Source of the DNA: an uncultured Candidatus Melainabacteria bacterium
Lineage (GTDB): Bacteria > Cyanobacteriota > Vampirovibrionia > Gastranaerophilales > Gastranaerophilaceae
DNA length: 56,366 nt
NCBI GenBank assembly: GCA_934757275.1
Contig: CAKVLN010000010.1
Span: 1 to 56,366, forward strand
Direction of reading: 5' to 3'
How positions within the stretch are numbered: the stretch's first letter is position 1; the number at the start of each line of letters is the position of its first letter. Shown piece by piece: positions 35,222-44,935 of this stretch. The notes beneath the pieces were generated by a model. That model made no database searches, was not told the DNA's origin, and was given only the letters and a program-made list of their open reading frames with translations. The position numbers were made by a program, and so were the translations under genes.

Positions 35222-38167
35222 TTTTGTTCCTTTCTTCAAAATTATTCCGTTCAATTTGCAAAAAGAAGTTAGAATTGATAATTCTTCTCTAATAAGTTTC
35301 TGCAAATGAGGGTGTTCAGCAACAATGCTAACATTTTTTGCCATTTGGAACATTTTTAACGACTGTTTTATATAATTTGCTCTAAGTGTAGATTTTGGCA
35401 AAGCCAATTCTTGATAGAATTTTGCATACTGAATATAATCCTTAACCAAAATTGTAAACAAATTAAATTGCTTAGCAACAAAAATAGATTTTTCTAAATA
35501 AACCTTAGCAGAGTCAAAGTCTTGTTTAGCCATATAAATTTCGCCAATGAGTTTATTAAACAAGGCTATAAAATAGTAGTTATTGATATTTGGACCTTGT
35601 GCAATATCCAAAGCTTTATTTGCAATATCTAAAGCAAATTGAGTTCCACTAATTACTAATTTAATTTCTGCTATCAGATACCAACAAAGCAAAACTCCAG
35701 TTGCGACCTTTTCCTTTGCAAAATAAGCAACCTGTTCTTCTAAGATTTCTAAGGCTTTTTTAGACTCATTTTTATCTGTAAGCATCTTTGCCAACAAGGT
35801 TTTTAAAATATTTTTTGTGAAATTATCGTTTACATTATTCGCATAAGCAACAACGTTAAATAGCTCAGTATAAAGGCTATCATAGTCTTTTGCGATAAAT
35901 TTGTTTACAATATCAATAAAATTCCATCTTGAAACAATAAAAGAATCCATGCTATCAAGTGGATATTCCTTCAAAATATCATCTAATATTTTTTCAGACG
36001 TCTTTAAATCACCTTTAATGGTATTAGCTAAAGCTAGAGCCAAATGAGCTTTGCACAAAATTGCAGGTTCTTTGATTTGATTTTTTTCAATAATGTCAAA
36101 AATTAATTTAATAACTTCAAACATTCTACTATCACCTTGGAAGGTTAATGCTTCTGCAAAATCAAAATAAAGATTTATCCAAGTTAAATAAAGCTCTTTT
36201 ATAGTTATAATAGGAGTATTTTTACCTTTAGCCAAATACTTTTCAAAAATCGGCATAATTTCTGTGTCAATCAAATTAATAACTTGTCCATAATTGCCTA
36301 ATTTAAGCATTGGACGCACTTGTCTTGATTTAACAAGAGTTTTTTCTAACTCCATTGAATCAGGAATTTTATTCAAAACACTATCTGCGCATTCAATTGC
36401 ACCCCAATAATTGCCACTCTTCATTGAAGAAGACGCCAAATATCCCAATAGCTCAATGTGCTCAAATTCCTCGTTATCATCAAGCATCATAACTGCATTT
36501 TGTAAATATTCAAATGCAAGTTTATAGTCAATTGGTTCAAGAAGTTTACCTACTCGAGTGTAAATATTTTTCTTTATTTTTTGGTAATAAGCACCGTGTT
36601 TTTCTTCCACAAGTTTAAGTGCCTGTTTTTGAGAAATTATATAAAGCCCAATATCACCAATGTAAGAGGCTTGTTTCATCAACAAAGTCCAAATAGAAAG
36701 AGCTTGCTCATCATTGTTTAACTTTTGAACAATATAACCTAATAGTGCAATTGAAGATTGCTTATAAATACTGAGCGTTTCATATAAAATATTTAGAACT
36801 TCATAAAAACAATCATCATTTTTTACAACTGACACTATGTTTTTCCAGATTTCGTTACTCTTAAACTCAAATGACAAATTATTAATTTGATTAATATATC
36901 CACGTTGCACCAAATTTTCAATAATTCGTTCAAACTCTTTTTCGGAATTATTATCAAAATGTTCTAGCATAGCAGGATAGAATTTTGAACCTAAAACAGA
37001 CATTGCAATCAACATTCTATATGATGGCAAGTCTTCTTGTTTCAAGATACCTAGCCTTGCATCTAAAATTGTTTCAAGCGATTTGTATGTAATATGTTTT
37101 AAGCCATTTCGCCTAATATCCTTATATAAAAGCACCATCTGCTCTACAATAGAAGGATTGCCAGCTGAAATCTTCAACGCTAAATTTACAAAATCTTCAC
37201 CAATTTCTAAGTCATTATACTGTTTAACAAGTATTTCTACTTGGCTTTTAGTAAACGGTGCAATTGTTAAATCTACATAATTTTCTTCTGTAAGTTTAGA
37301 CGAGGTTATACACCCCATGCCAGGCTTTACAACTTTTGAAATGATTATAAACTTACATCTTTCTAAGAAATAATCTTCTTTTAGAATTTCTTTTAAGAAA
37401 TCAAAAGACATGCCATCAATATTTTCAAAATCATCAATTACAAAAACAGCTTTAATTTTTTCTACAATTGTTAACAAAACTTTTTTCATAATGTTAAACA
37501 TTTTGGCTTTGTTAAAGTAAATGTTTTCATACTTATCCAAATTTTCTGGATATAAAAAGTTTAACAAGTCTAAAATTTCTGCATTAGAAAGAGTTGGAAA
37601 GTCTTGTTTAAAAAAGCGTACAGAGTTCTTTTTTAACTGCAAAGTATCTGGACAAAAATTATTAACATTAAAAAAGGTTAGCAACAAATCTTGAAAATAA
37701 CCAAATGGAGAAAGTTGCGTAACTTGAGTGCAAGTTCCCCACAACCAAAGAAGTTTAGCGTTTTTTAGTTCATTAATTGTATAACGCAAAACTAAATCTT
37801 TACCAATACCACTCTCTCCATTCAAAGTAATAATTGTTTTATCAGCATCTTTGATTGAATCTAAAAGCCTTGCCTTGACCTTTTGTTGCGAACTTAGTTC
37901 AGCATTATATTCAGGTTTTGGACTAAATTTCTTTTGAGGTTTAACAAATTCAACACCACATTTTCTACAAAGCTTTGCCTCTGGTAAGTTTGCAGCACCA
38001 CATTCAGTACAAATTTTCAACAAAACCTTATGGCAATTAGAGCACTCTTTTGCCGTTATTGGATTAATCGTCCCACAATCTTTACACACAGAAGCTATCT
38101 TTGTGTTGCAAAATTTGCATTTCAAAGAATTATCATCTATTTCTTTTTTACATTTGGGACATAGCAT
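35219..38167 (-). CDS. Zinc-ribbon STAND-type P-loop ATPase with helical repeats
   Basis: 982 residues. Residues 1-75 hold consecutive zinc ribbons (CPKCKK, CKFCN, CKDCG, CSNCH, CTECG, CRKCG), i.e. six C-x2-C knuckles. A P-loop follows: GESGIGKD at 117-124, where D124 replaces the normal Ser/Thr after the lysine, then a Walker-B-like FVIDDFENIDG (D245/D246). The remaining 650 residues are alpha-helical repeats of TPR type (for example ALEILEEQVAYFAKEKVATG). The domain order resembles signal-transducing STAND ATPases such as LuxR/MalT or adenylate-cyclase-linked AAA_16 proteins, but no effector DNA-binding or cyclase domain is seen. It is the last gene of a three-gene operon, 14 bases after the acidic protein gene. 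It is probably a nucleotide-dependent scaffold or switch; the partner is unknown. Confidence 0.85.
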   Translation of the reverse strand: MLCPKCKKEIDDNSLKCKFCNTKIASVCKDCGTINPITAKECSNCHKVLLKICTECGAANLPEAKLCRKCGVEFVKPQKKFSPKPEYNAELSSQQKVKARLLDSIKDADKTIITLNGESGIGKDLVLRYTINELKNAKLLWLWGTCTQVTQLSPFGYFQDLLLTFFNVNNFCPDTLQLKKNSVRFFKQDFPTLSNAEILDLLNFLYPENLDKYENIYFNKAKMFNIMKKVLLTIVEKIKAVFVIDDFENIDGMSFDFLKEILKEDYFLERCKFIIISKVVKPGMGCITSSKLTEENYVDLTIAPFTKSQVEILVKQYNDLEIGEDFVNLALKISAGNPSIVEQMVLLYKDIRRNGLKHITYKSLETILDARLGILKQEDLPSYRMLIAMSVLGSKFYPAMLEHFDNNSEKEFERIIENLVQRGYINQINNLSFEFKSNEIWKNIVSVVKNDDCFYEVLNILYETLSIYKQSSIALLGYIVQKLNNDEQALSIWTLLMKQASYIGDIGLYIISQKQALKLVEEKHGAYYQKIKKNIYTRVGKLLEPIDYKLAFEYLQNAVMMLDDNEEFEHIELLGYLASSSMKSGNYWGAIECADSVLNKIPDSMELEKTLVKSRQVRPMLKLGNYGQVINLIDTEIMPIFEKYLAKGKNTPIITIKELYLTWINLYFDFAEALTFQGDSRMFEVIKLIFDIIEKNQIKEPAILCKAHLALALANTIKGDLKTSEKILDDILKEYPLDSMDSFIVSRWNFIDIVNKFIAKDYDSLYTELFNVVAYANNVNDNFTKNILKTLLAKMLTDKNESKKALEILEEQVAYFAKEKVATGVLLCWYLIAEIKLVISGTQFALDIANKALDIAQGPNINNYYFIALFNKLIGEIYMAKQDFDSAKVYLEKSIFVAKQFNLFTILVKDYIQYAKFYQELALPKSTLRANYIKQSLKMFQMAKNVSIVAEHPHLQKLIREELSILTSFCKLNGIILKKGTK

Positions 38168-38181
38168 ACTATTTTGAGTCC

Positions 38182-39675
38182 TTATTGTGCAATTGAGATT
38201 AACTCATTCAATGCTTCTATTACATTATCTTCACTCATATCAAGCTTAGATGCAACTTGCGGAATTGTAAGTTTATCTTTGAATTTCAAATTATAAACAT
38301 TAATAATATTTAATTCTGGTCGCTTAGCTGCAACATCTTTTATTTCATTAACAATTTCTTCTGCATCAATATCATCTTTGTATTTGTCAGTTGAGAAACT
38401 GAAAATCGAATAATCAGTTGGTTTAAAATCATCAGCTGATATCAAAGAGCTTTCAGAAGGAGCTTGCAGCGTTGTCGTAATAACATCTGCAATTTGTTCC
38501 AAGCCATCTTCATTAATTACATCAAGTGGATTACTGTTTTCACTTTCCTCTGCAGGTTCTAGTGATAAACCTTCATCTGCTTGCAAATCTAGTGACAACA
38601 TATCATCACTTTCAAGTGACAAATCTTCACTCAAAGGTTCAATATCGCCTTGCGTTGGCAATAAGTCTGAAACCTCGTTCAAATTATCATCTAAAGTTAT
38701 TTCCTCTAAGCTATCCTCTGTTTTTAACTCTGCTACAGGTTCTAAATCTGTGTCATAATCAGCATTCAAAGTTTCTGGAGCATTGTCTAAACTCAAATCT
38801 TCAATTTCAGGCATTTCAACGGCATCGACAGTATCGACGGTTTCAACTGTTTCAGAAAGTTCTAGTGGAGCTTCTTCTATAGCTTCCTCTGCTGCCATTG
38901 TGATTTGTGGCATTTCTTCTGGTTGAATATCAGGTTCGCTCATCTCTAACGAAATTGTTTCTTCTGTATCGTTTTCAAGATTATTGTCTTCTACAATTTC
39001 TTGAGCTGATAAATCAGAGCCTAAATCTTCCATTTCTAAAGTATTTTCAACAAGACTAGGTTCTTCAAGAACGGTTTCTTTTTCTTCTACAAGCTCTTCA
39101 GTTGGAGCTAACAATTCCTCAAAATGATTTTCTTCTAACGCTGGCTCAATTTGAGGTTCCTCTAAATTTAATTCTAAAGTTTCTGCACTATCAACAATTT
39201 CAGGTTCTTTAACTTCTTCTACAACAGGTTCTTCAAGTTGAAGGTTTTCAACTGGCAATTCTTCAAAAGCTACTTGAGGTTCTTGAACAGTTTCCACTGG
39301 CTCAGTTGTTTCAAGGTTAATCGTAGGTTCTTTTTCAACAGAAATAGTATTAATCATCTTGTCAACAAGAGCATTATTTACTTTTTCTTCTTGTTTGTGA
39401 GCAATATTATCAAGAACTTGTGTTGCAGTAATGGTTCTATGCTTAACTTCAGAATGGAAGCCCATTTTCTTAGGAACAGTTATAATTGAAGTTGCAACAA
39501 CTTTTTCCAAGTATGATTGAATTACACTATCATTACTAATTGAATTAATGATAACTTCCGAATGTGAATAAACATCATCAATAATATCATCTAGAATAGC
39601 TTCTAATCCAGAGTATTTTCTGTTTTGTTTCACTAAATTTTCAATTACACTATAGTATTTATTTGTCTTTTCCAT
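38182..39675 (-). CDS. Acidic low-complexity protein with C-terminal HTH-like end
   Basis: 497 residues, family not recognised. Residues 1-110 look folded (SHSEVIINSISNDSVIQSYL, VPKKMGFHSEVKHRTI). Residues about 115-400 are extremely acidic and repetitive, rich in E, L, P and S (EPVVEEVKEPE, LSLDLQADEGLSLEP), and probably disordered. The last 60 residues form a folded helical end (LKFKDKLTIPQVASKLDMSE followed by DNVIEALNEL) resembling a helix-turn-helix. There is no signal or membrane segment. It lies ten bases after the DUF1822-like gene and 14 bases before the ATPase gene. It could link the membrane protein to the ATPase; its HTH-like end may bind DNA or protein. Function unknown. Confidence 0.82.
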   Translation of the reverse strand: MEKTNKYYSVIENLVKQNRKYSGLEAILDDIIDDVYSHSEVIINSISNDSVIQSYLEKVVATSIITVPKKMGFHSEVKHRTITATQVLDNIAHKQEEKVNNALVDKMINTISVEKEPTINLETTEPVETVQEPQVAFEELPVENLQLEEPVVEEVKEPEIVDSAETLELNLEEPQIEPALEENHFEELLAPTEELVEEKETVLEEPSLVENTLEMEDLGSDLSAQEIVEDNNLENDTEETISLEMSEPDIQPEEMPQITMAAEEAIEEAPLELSETVETVDTVDAVEMPEIEDLSLDNAPETLNADYDTDLEPVAELKTEDSLEEITLDDNLNEVSDLLPTQGDIEPLSEDLSLESDDMLSLDLQADEGLSLEPAEESENSNPLDVINEDGLEQIADVITTTLQAPSESSLISADDFKPTDYSIFSFSTDKYKDDIDAEEIVNEIKDVAAKRPELNIINVYNLKFKDKLTIPQVASKLDMSEDNVIEALNELISIAQ

Positions 39676-39685
39676 ATTGCTCTCT

Positions 39686-41806
39686 TTATAAATGTATTAT
39701 TAACACTGGATTGCCTTGCAAGTTGTTAAACGAATCTGAATTTACACTTAACTTCATTGCAAGAGCTTTATTAACTGTTTGCATAATCAAATCGTCAACT
39801 GATTTTTCTCCGCTTGAAACAGTTATACCTACTGCCTCAAATTTCTTCTCGCCATTATTGTATCTAATTTCAACCGCAATTTTGTTTGTTATTGGCGGTT
39901 TATTAAGTAACAACAATTCCGTTTTCAAGTTTAGTTGAATAACTTTACCCAATTTTACAAGATATCTTCTTGCAGAAGTATTAGAAGCATATCCTGCTGG
40001 CACTTCCCAATCAACCTTTAAGTTTGATACAAGAATTGAGGCATCTAAATTTTGCTCAATAGCAGGTATTGTTTCTGCAGTTCCTTCATTATCATCAAGC
40101 TTAGGTGCTACAGATTCTACAGATTCAACTGGCATAGCATCTTCTTGTAGTGCTGGAGCTTGCGTTTGAACAGAATCTGCAACTAAATTATTTGTTTCTT
40201 CTTCTTGATTATTTTGATTTGCAAAATGATTGAAACCTAGATAACCAACTGCACCAATAACAACAAGCAAAGCAACTACAGTCAAAAATTTCATTGAACT
40301 TTTTGGCTTAGGCTTTTCATATTGGAAATTTGAAATATCATCTTCTTCTGTTTCTTCTGAACCTTCTGGATTAAATAACGCCTCAATTTGTTCATGATTA
40401 TCTTCATTTTGTTCTTGAGCATTATCAGAATTATCAAGATTTTCTGGAATTGAAGTTTCAACCTTATTATTTGGCGTCACAACTTCCTTTTCCTTATCTT
40501 CATTTTCATCTGGAAGAATTGATAAAAGATCATCAACATTATTAGTATCCTCTGCTGATTGCGAAAGCGTTTCAGCAAAGTTTGCTTGTTCTTCATTAAA
40601 TAAATCTTCAATATCATCGCTAATGCTATTCAAACTAGGCGATGTGGTTGTTGAAAATTCAAAGCTACTATTAGTTTCTTTGTTTTCATTATCTTCATCA
40701 AGTTCAAGAGTTAAATCTGAAATCTCATTATCAGAAACCTCATTAGCAACTTGTTCTGGCACTTTTTCTTCTAAATTATCACCAAAGGCATTTTCTAACT
40801 CAATATCATCGGCAAGAGTTAAATCCTCTGCTGGACTTTGTTCCATTTCTTCTGGAATACCCAAACCATCTGTTTGAGTTGGCTCTAACTCTTCGATTAA
40901 ATCAAGAGAAGAATCTAAAGTTTCTGGTTCAGCTTCCTCTAAAAGCATACTATCGTCACTAGCATCTAAATCTAATGACGTATTATCGCCTTCTAAATCT
41001 ATTAAATCGTCTGCACCTTCTGTAACCAAATCATCAGGAGCCAGACCCTCGATTTCCAAATCACCAGCCTCTAAATTATCAACTGTCAAATCGTCAGAAA
41101 ACAAATCGTCAGTTGTTGTTAACAATTCATCTGTGTTATTTGCAGCTACTGAATTATCATCATTTATTGAAACAAAATTGAACGCATATTGGGCTTTTTC
41201 AGCTCTAGCCAGTCTTAAACGACCATCTCTTGAGGCAATTAATGCTTTATAGAAATCGTTTTTGTCCTTCAAATTATTTTCTAGGTATGCGAAAATGTCA
41301 TTTTCTGATACGGCATAAGTATCTTCTTTGGTAACAAGCAAGGTTTCAATATCATAGAAAGATACTAATTGAGTTCCATCAACAGCAATAAAACCTTCTT
41401 TAGAATTTTTTGTATCAATATTCTCTGGTTGAATAAAGCCTGTAACAGTTGCGCCAGATAAATCTGGAGTTACCTTAATAAACATATATGCTACTGGTAA
41501 CAACCCCATATCAAAATGAGCTTTTGGGACACTTAATTCGGCATCGTCGAAATATAATCTTACATCTATATAAGAATTATTGATATAAATATCAGCAATA
41601 TCAATATCTTCTAAAACTTGTCCAATATTATGTAAACCGGATTTTATGTCTACATCTAATTTATCTTTATCAAAAAAGCGTTCAGCAATTTTTGATGCCA
41701 AGCTATCTGCAACTGCACGATTGCGAACATCATCATTTGCAATTAATTTGCATATATTTTGAGCAAGCTCTATATCATTCTCTTCTATTAAAAAATCAGT
41801 ATTCAC
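39686..41806 (-). CDS. DUF1822-like single-pass membrane protein with TonB-like C-terminus
   Basis: 706 residues. The N-terminal 190 residues resemble the cyanobacterial DUF1822 family in pattern (SVPKAHFDMGLLPVAYMFIK, then a TGFIQPENI block); I rate this as likely, not certain. A long acidic, low-complexity linker (about 220-500) leads to one membrane helix (FLTVVALLVVIGAVGYLGF, about 505-525) and a C-terminal domain of about 115 residues with VGITVSSGEKSVDDLIMQ, which resembles TonB or energy-transducing C-terminal domains. The N-terminus should be cytoplasmic. The start codon is GTG with GGGAGAG eight bases upstream. It is the first gene of the operon and divergent from the transglycosylase gene. 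A cell-envelope role is likely, details unknown. Confidence 0.82.
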   Translation of the reverse strand: MNTDFLIEENDIELAQNICKLIANDDVRNRAVADSLASKIAERFFDKDKLDVDIKSGLHNIGQVLEDIDIADIYINNSYIDVRLYFDDAELSVPKAHFDMGLLPVAYMFIKVTPDLSGATVTGFIQPENIDTKNSKEGFIAVDGTQLVSFYDIETLLVTKEDTYAVSENDIFAYLENNLKDKNDFYKALIASRDGRLRLARAEKAQYAFNFVSINDDNSVAANNTDELLTTTDDLFSDDLTVDNLEAGDLEIEGLAPDDLVTEGADDLIDLEGDNTSLDLDASDDSMLLEEAEPETLDSSLDLIEELEPTQTDGLGIPEEMEQSPAEDLTLADDIELENAFGDNLEEKVPEQVANEVSDNEISDLTLELDEDNENKETNSSFEFSTTTSPSLNSISDDIEDLFNEEQANFAETLSQSAEDTNNVDDLLSILPDENEDKEKEVVTPNNKVETSIPENLDNSDNAQEQNEDNHEQIEALFNPEGSEETEEDDISNFQYEKPKPKSSMKFLTVVALLVVIGAVGYLGFNHFANQNNQEEETNNLVADSVQTQAPALQEDAMPVESVESVAPKLDDNEGTAETIPAIEQNLDASILVSNLKVDWEVPAGYASNTSARRYLVKLGKVIQLNLKTELLLLNKPPITNKIAVEIRYNNGEKKFEAVGITVSSGEKSVDDLIMQTVNKALAMKLSVNSDSFNNLQGNPVLIIHL

Positions 41807-41985
41807 CTAACACTCTCCCATACTATGCCTAATAATATCATATTATTAAAAAAAAATCTAGTAAAATAGCATGCTTATTTGACTATTTAATAAATATTAT
41901 TAAACTAAATGGTGGATATTTAATAATTATTTCTAAAGTTAAATAAATAATATCCGATAATATTTGTTGAAAGGATTAAACAATT

Positions 41986-42654
41986 ATGTTTTCGTCAATG
42001 ATTCAGAATTTATTAACTTCATCTGGCAAATCTAGCGCAATGCAAAGAGCTGTCCAAATGAATAATTATGTAAACACCCTAAATTCACAATGGACACCAG
42101 TAGAAAAGAATGCAAACGCTACTCCAGAACTTAATAATGACAAAATTCAATCCTTTGACAGTGTTCTAAAAAAATCTGCACAAGTTAAATTTGGCGATTT
42201 ACTTACTAATCCTTCAACAAGAGTAAACGCAAATATTTATTCTGCAAAGGCAGAAACTGCGACAGATAAGATTTCAACAAGGGAACAAATAAAAGGTCTT
42301 GTTTCTAGAATTTCTAAAAAGCATGGCGTTGACGAAAAATTAGTTAATGCACTTATTAAACAAGAATCTGGTTTTAACCCAAATGCAAAATCAAAAGTAG
42401 GTGCAATGGGTTTAATGCAATTGATGCCAGCAACAGCAAAAGGTTTAGGAGTAAATAACGCAATGGACCCTGAACAGAATGTTGAAGGCGGTGTTAAGTA
42501 CTTAAAATCAATGCTTAATAAATACAACGGTAATGTGATTTTGGCACTAGCAGCCTATAACGCAGGCCCAGGAGCAGTTGATAAGTATGATGGAGTTCCA
42601 CCATACAAAGAAACTCAAAACTACGTTAAATCAATACTTTCTAATTATCTATAA
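41986..42654 (+). CDS. Soluble lytic transglycosylase (SLT family)
   Basis: 222 residues. The C-terminal 125 residues are an SLT/MltE-type domain: LVNALIKQESGFNPNAKSKV with catalytic E127, AMGLMQLMPATAKGLG, and LALAAYNAGPGAVDKY. It cleaves peptidoglycan glycan strands to 1,6-anhydromuropeptides. The N-terminal 95 residues are unfamiliar and contain no signal peptide or lipobox; how the enzyme reaches the periplasm is unclear (it may be carried by another export system, as for flagellar FlgJ). AAAGGA about 11 bases before the ATG is a weak ribosome site. It is divergent from the DUF1822-like operon, which might share its regulatory region (41807-41985), and convergent with the 42658 gene. Confidence 0.9.
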   Translation: MFSSMIQNLLTSSGKSSAMQRAVQMNNYVNTLNSQWTPVEKNANATPELNNDKIQSFDSVLKKSAQVKFGDLLTNPSTRVNANIYSAKAETATDKISTREQIKGLVSRISKKHGVDEKLVNALIKQESGFNPNAKSKVGAMGLMQLMPATAKGLGVNNAMDPEQNVEGGVKYLKSMLNKYNGNVILALAAYNAGPGAVDKYDGVPPYKETQNYVKSILSNYL

Positions 42655-42657
42655 ACT

Positions 42658-44550
42658 CTAAGCGTTAGTAGAAAGGTTTTGTTGTCTAGCTTCTCGTTCA
42701 CGGTCTTGTTTTTCGTGGATTCTACGAGTATTTTTATAAGTTAATCTAGGAATAAACCAACCCAACAAGTAAGGAGAGATTAAGAAGGTTGTCAACAAGC
42801 CTGGCATTGAGTTTAAGCCTCTTGCAAATGATGCAATTTTGTTACTGCGATTTTTACCAACACCCTTCATTAATTTTTCAATAAGTTCTGGTTTATCAAA
42901 TTTTTCAAAGAAAGAAATAATTTTTTTGTTCTTATCAGCTTTCTTCATGCCTTTTAGCGACTTCAAATCAAGAGTGGAAGTTTGAGAGCTATTCAATACA
43001 AGCTCTGCATTTTCAGACTTAGAAATAATCTTCTGCAAATCGCCACCATTTTTGTCAATATATTTACAGAAATTCAACATTTTATCTTTAGAATCGATAT
43101 TGTCATAAAGTGCTGAAATTTCAGCGTTCGTAAGAACATGAGTTTTTGAATATGGGTTCAATAAGTCTAGAGTGGTCTTGAAGGCGTTTTTATTTCTGTC
43201 TTTTTGCATCAAAATAAAGCCGGAATTCTTTTCATAAGAAGTTACAAAAGCCCTAGTTCCCATTGGTACAGCAAATACAACTGCTAAACTTGAAGTCAAA
43301 TCTCTTAACAAGATTTCGTAAAGTTCGGTCAAATCTTTTTTACCATTTTCATCGGTTTGCGCTCTTTTATAAGCATGCAAGCCTCTTGGTGTCAAAAGTC
43401 CGAAAATTGACAAACCTGCCATTAAAGAGTTTGTGAAATTATGTCCATTATATTCTAATTCAGAAGAAACAAAATCGCTCTTATTTTTACCTATTAGTTT
43501 ACCTAAACGTTCCAATAGACTTTGTTTTCCTTTACCTTTAAAGCTTACATTGTTTGGGTTATCAGCATTTTCTTGTTGTTCAGGTAACTTTCTAGCCCCT
43601 GGAGCAACATTTCCTCTTGCATAGATTTTTGGCAAAACTGACAAAACGCCCAAAGTTGCAAACATCATTGAAACATTTGTAATCATTCTTTTAGCTAAAG
43701 ATTTGTTTTTAATACTTTCAGCCTGTAATTCGTCCAACTTGTCTAAATGCTTGTTTGCAACAATAGCATCATCAGTGTATTTTATCATTGCATCGATTGT
43801 ATCTTTAGTGCCAAACACTTTTTTAGAATCTAAAGTTTCAGAGCCAAATTTAACCTTTTGAAGCATGTCTAAATCAGTGCTAGTCTTGTATTTAATATTG
43901 TTAATGTGTTCAACAATATTTTGCATACATTGATTTTTATATTTTGCTTTTCCTCTAAATTTTGCCAACTTAGCATCAGCAGGAATATTCTCTCTATTAT
44001 TAATTTGCTTTAAAATATATTCAACAGATTCTTTGGTTGCGTTCTCTTTACCAACGGTATCTATAAGCATGTTTTCAACATTTGTTTTGTAAAATTCGTT
44101 TTTGAATTTTTGCGCATCTTTTAATAAAGATTTGTCAAATTCAGGTTTTGATAGAATTTCTTTTAAACTGTTGCCGAAACGCTTGATTAATTGAGTGTTT
44201 ACGCTTGTAGAACGACCAAATTTTGCAGCAAGCAACAAAGATAATGGTGCAACCGCCATCATGCAAGGTCCTGTCATGCCTTCTCTACCTAGAACTTCAA
44301 AACCTTCTTGCATGTTGTAATGCCCTGTGTGCTCTTTATCTCTTAAAAAGCCCGCAGCAGTTCTTGGAACGGTCATGCCAATACCGTCCTGAATCAAGAA
44401 AGACGCTAAGAAACCACCATTTTCGATGCTTTGCATTAATGCACCAGAAGCATTTAATGCACCTACCATGCCAGCCTTGAAGGCTACTTGCTGCTTCTCT
44501 TGCTTATCATTTCTTGGAATGCTTTGAACTGTCGAACCTTGTACTTTCAA
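42658..44550 (-). CDS. Unknown multi-pass membrane protein with FKA motif
   Basis: 630 residues, family not recognised. The chosen start is TTG at 44550 (AGG seven bases before it), because it keeps residues 22-26 VAFKA, the N-terminal motif shared with the 339, 3920 and 11271 products; the next in-frame ATG would drop it. A second VSFKG occurs at residues 335-339. Hydrophobic segments are near 92-110, 290-308, 373-390, 415-435 and 580-602. The regions between are long, charged and helical. It resembles the 339 and 1420 proteins in architecture, suggesting one broad, lineage-specific class. Its gene ends three bases from the transglycosylase stop on the other strand. Upstream is the repeat-rich spacer of the prepilin gene. 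Confidence 0.82.
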   Translation of the reverse strand: MKVQGSTVQSIPRNDKQEKQQVAFKAGMVGALNASGALMQSIENGGFLASFLIQDGIGMTVPRTAAGFLRDKEHTGHYNMQEGFEVLGREGMTGPCMMAVAPLSLLLAAKFGRSTSVNTQLIKRFGNSLKEILSKPEFDKSLLKDAQKFKNEFYKTNVENMLIDTVGKENATKESVEYILKQINNRENIPADAKLAKFRGKAKYKNQCMQNIVEHINNIKYKTSTDLDMLQKVKFGSETLDSKKVFGTKDTIDAMIKYTDDAIVANKHLDKLDELQAESIKNKSLAKRMITNVSMMFATLGVLSVLPKIYARGNVAPGARKLPEQQENADNPNNVSFKGKGKQSLLERLGKLIGKNKSDFVSSELEYNGHNFTNSLMAGLSIFGLLTPRGLHAYKRAQTDENGKKDLTELYEILLRDLTSSLAVVFAVPMGTRAFVTSYEKNSGFILMQKDRNKNAFKTTLDLLNPYSKTHVLTNAEISALYDNIDSKDKMLNFCKYIDKNGGDLQKIISKSENAELVLNSSQTSTLDLKSLKGMKKADKNKKIISFFEKFDKPELIEKLMKGVGKNRSNKIASFARGLNSMPGLLTTFLISPYLLGWFIPRLTYKNTRRIHEKQDREREARQQNLSTNA

Positions 44551-44670
44551 ATATAACCTACCTAAAATGTTTCTACATGATTATAAAGTCCACTAAAAAA
44601 ATAAATTTGCTATATTGTAACGAAAAGTTAAAATATTGTTACATTAACACTATTTTGAAAAAATAATTAC

Positions 44671-44740
44671 CAATACCCACCCGCAGTCGTAACTTTCGCA
44701 AGGTTCAAGCACGACTGCGACCTCCCTAACTAGTGAGGTA
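44671..44740 (+). repeat. Dispersed composite repeat, partial copy 1
   Basis: Contains AATACCCACCCGCAGTCGTA, then CGACTGCGACCTCCCTAAC and an imperfect palindrome around CTAACTAG. Similar sequences occur at 46171-46247, 56067-56135 and 56211-56277. Confidence 0.8.
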
Positions 44741-44935
44741 GAGCTCCTTCCCTTGTTAGGGAAGCGGATTCTCGGTAGGGCGAAAGCCCGTAAGGTGGAG
44801 GTCGGACGTTACTCCGCCGACACCCCGAGTAATCTAAGACAGGCTGGGAAGGGTATCTGCCCGTAGGGTAAGAAGAGATTGCCACGAAAATCTTACGATT
44901 TTCTCGCAAGGACGCACAACTAGACGTTTTTACGC

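Noticed and set aside
38526..38882. 118-codon plus-strand frame inside the acidic protein gene
   Set aside because: Composition reflects the complement of Glu/Leu codons; no start signal or family.
44741..44880. Possible structured RNA gene in the GC-rich spacer
   Set aside because: Segments such as GGGCGAAAGCCCG look hairpin-like but no SRP RNA, 6S, tmRNA or RNase P core motif could be seen; better explained as mosaic repeats.
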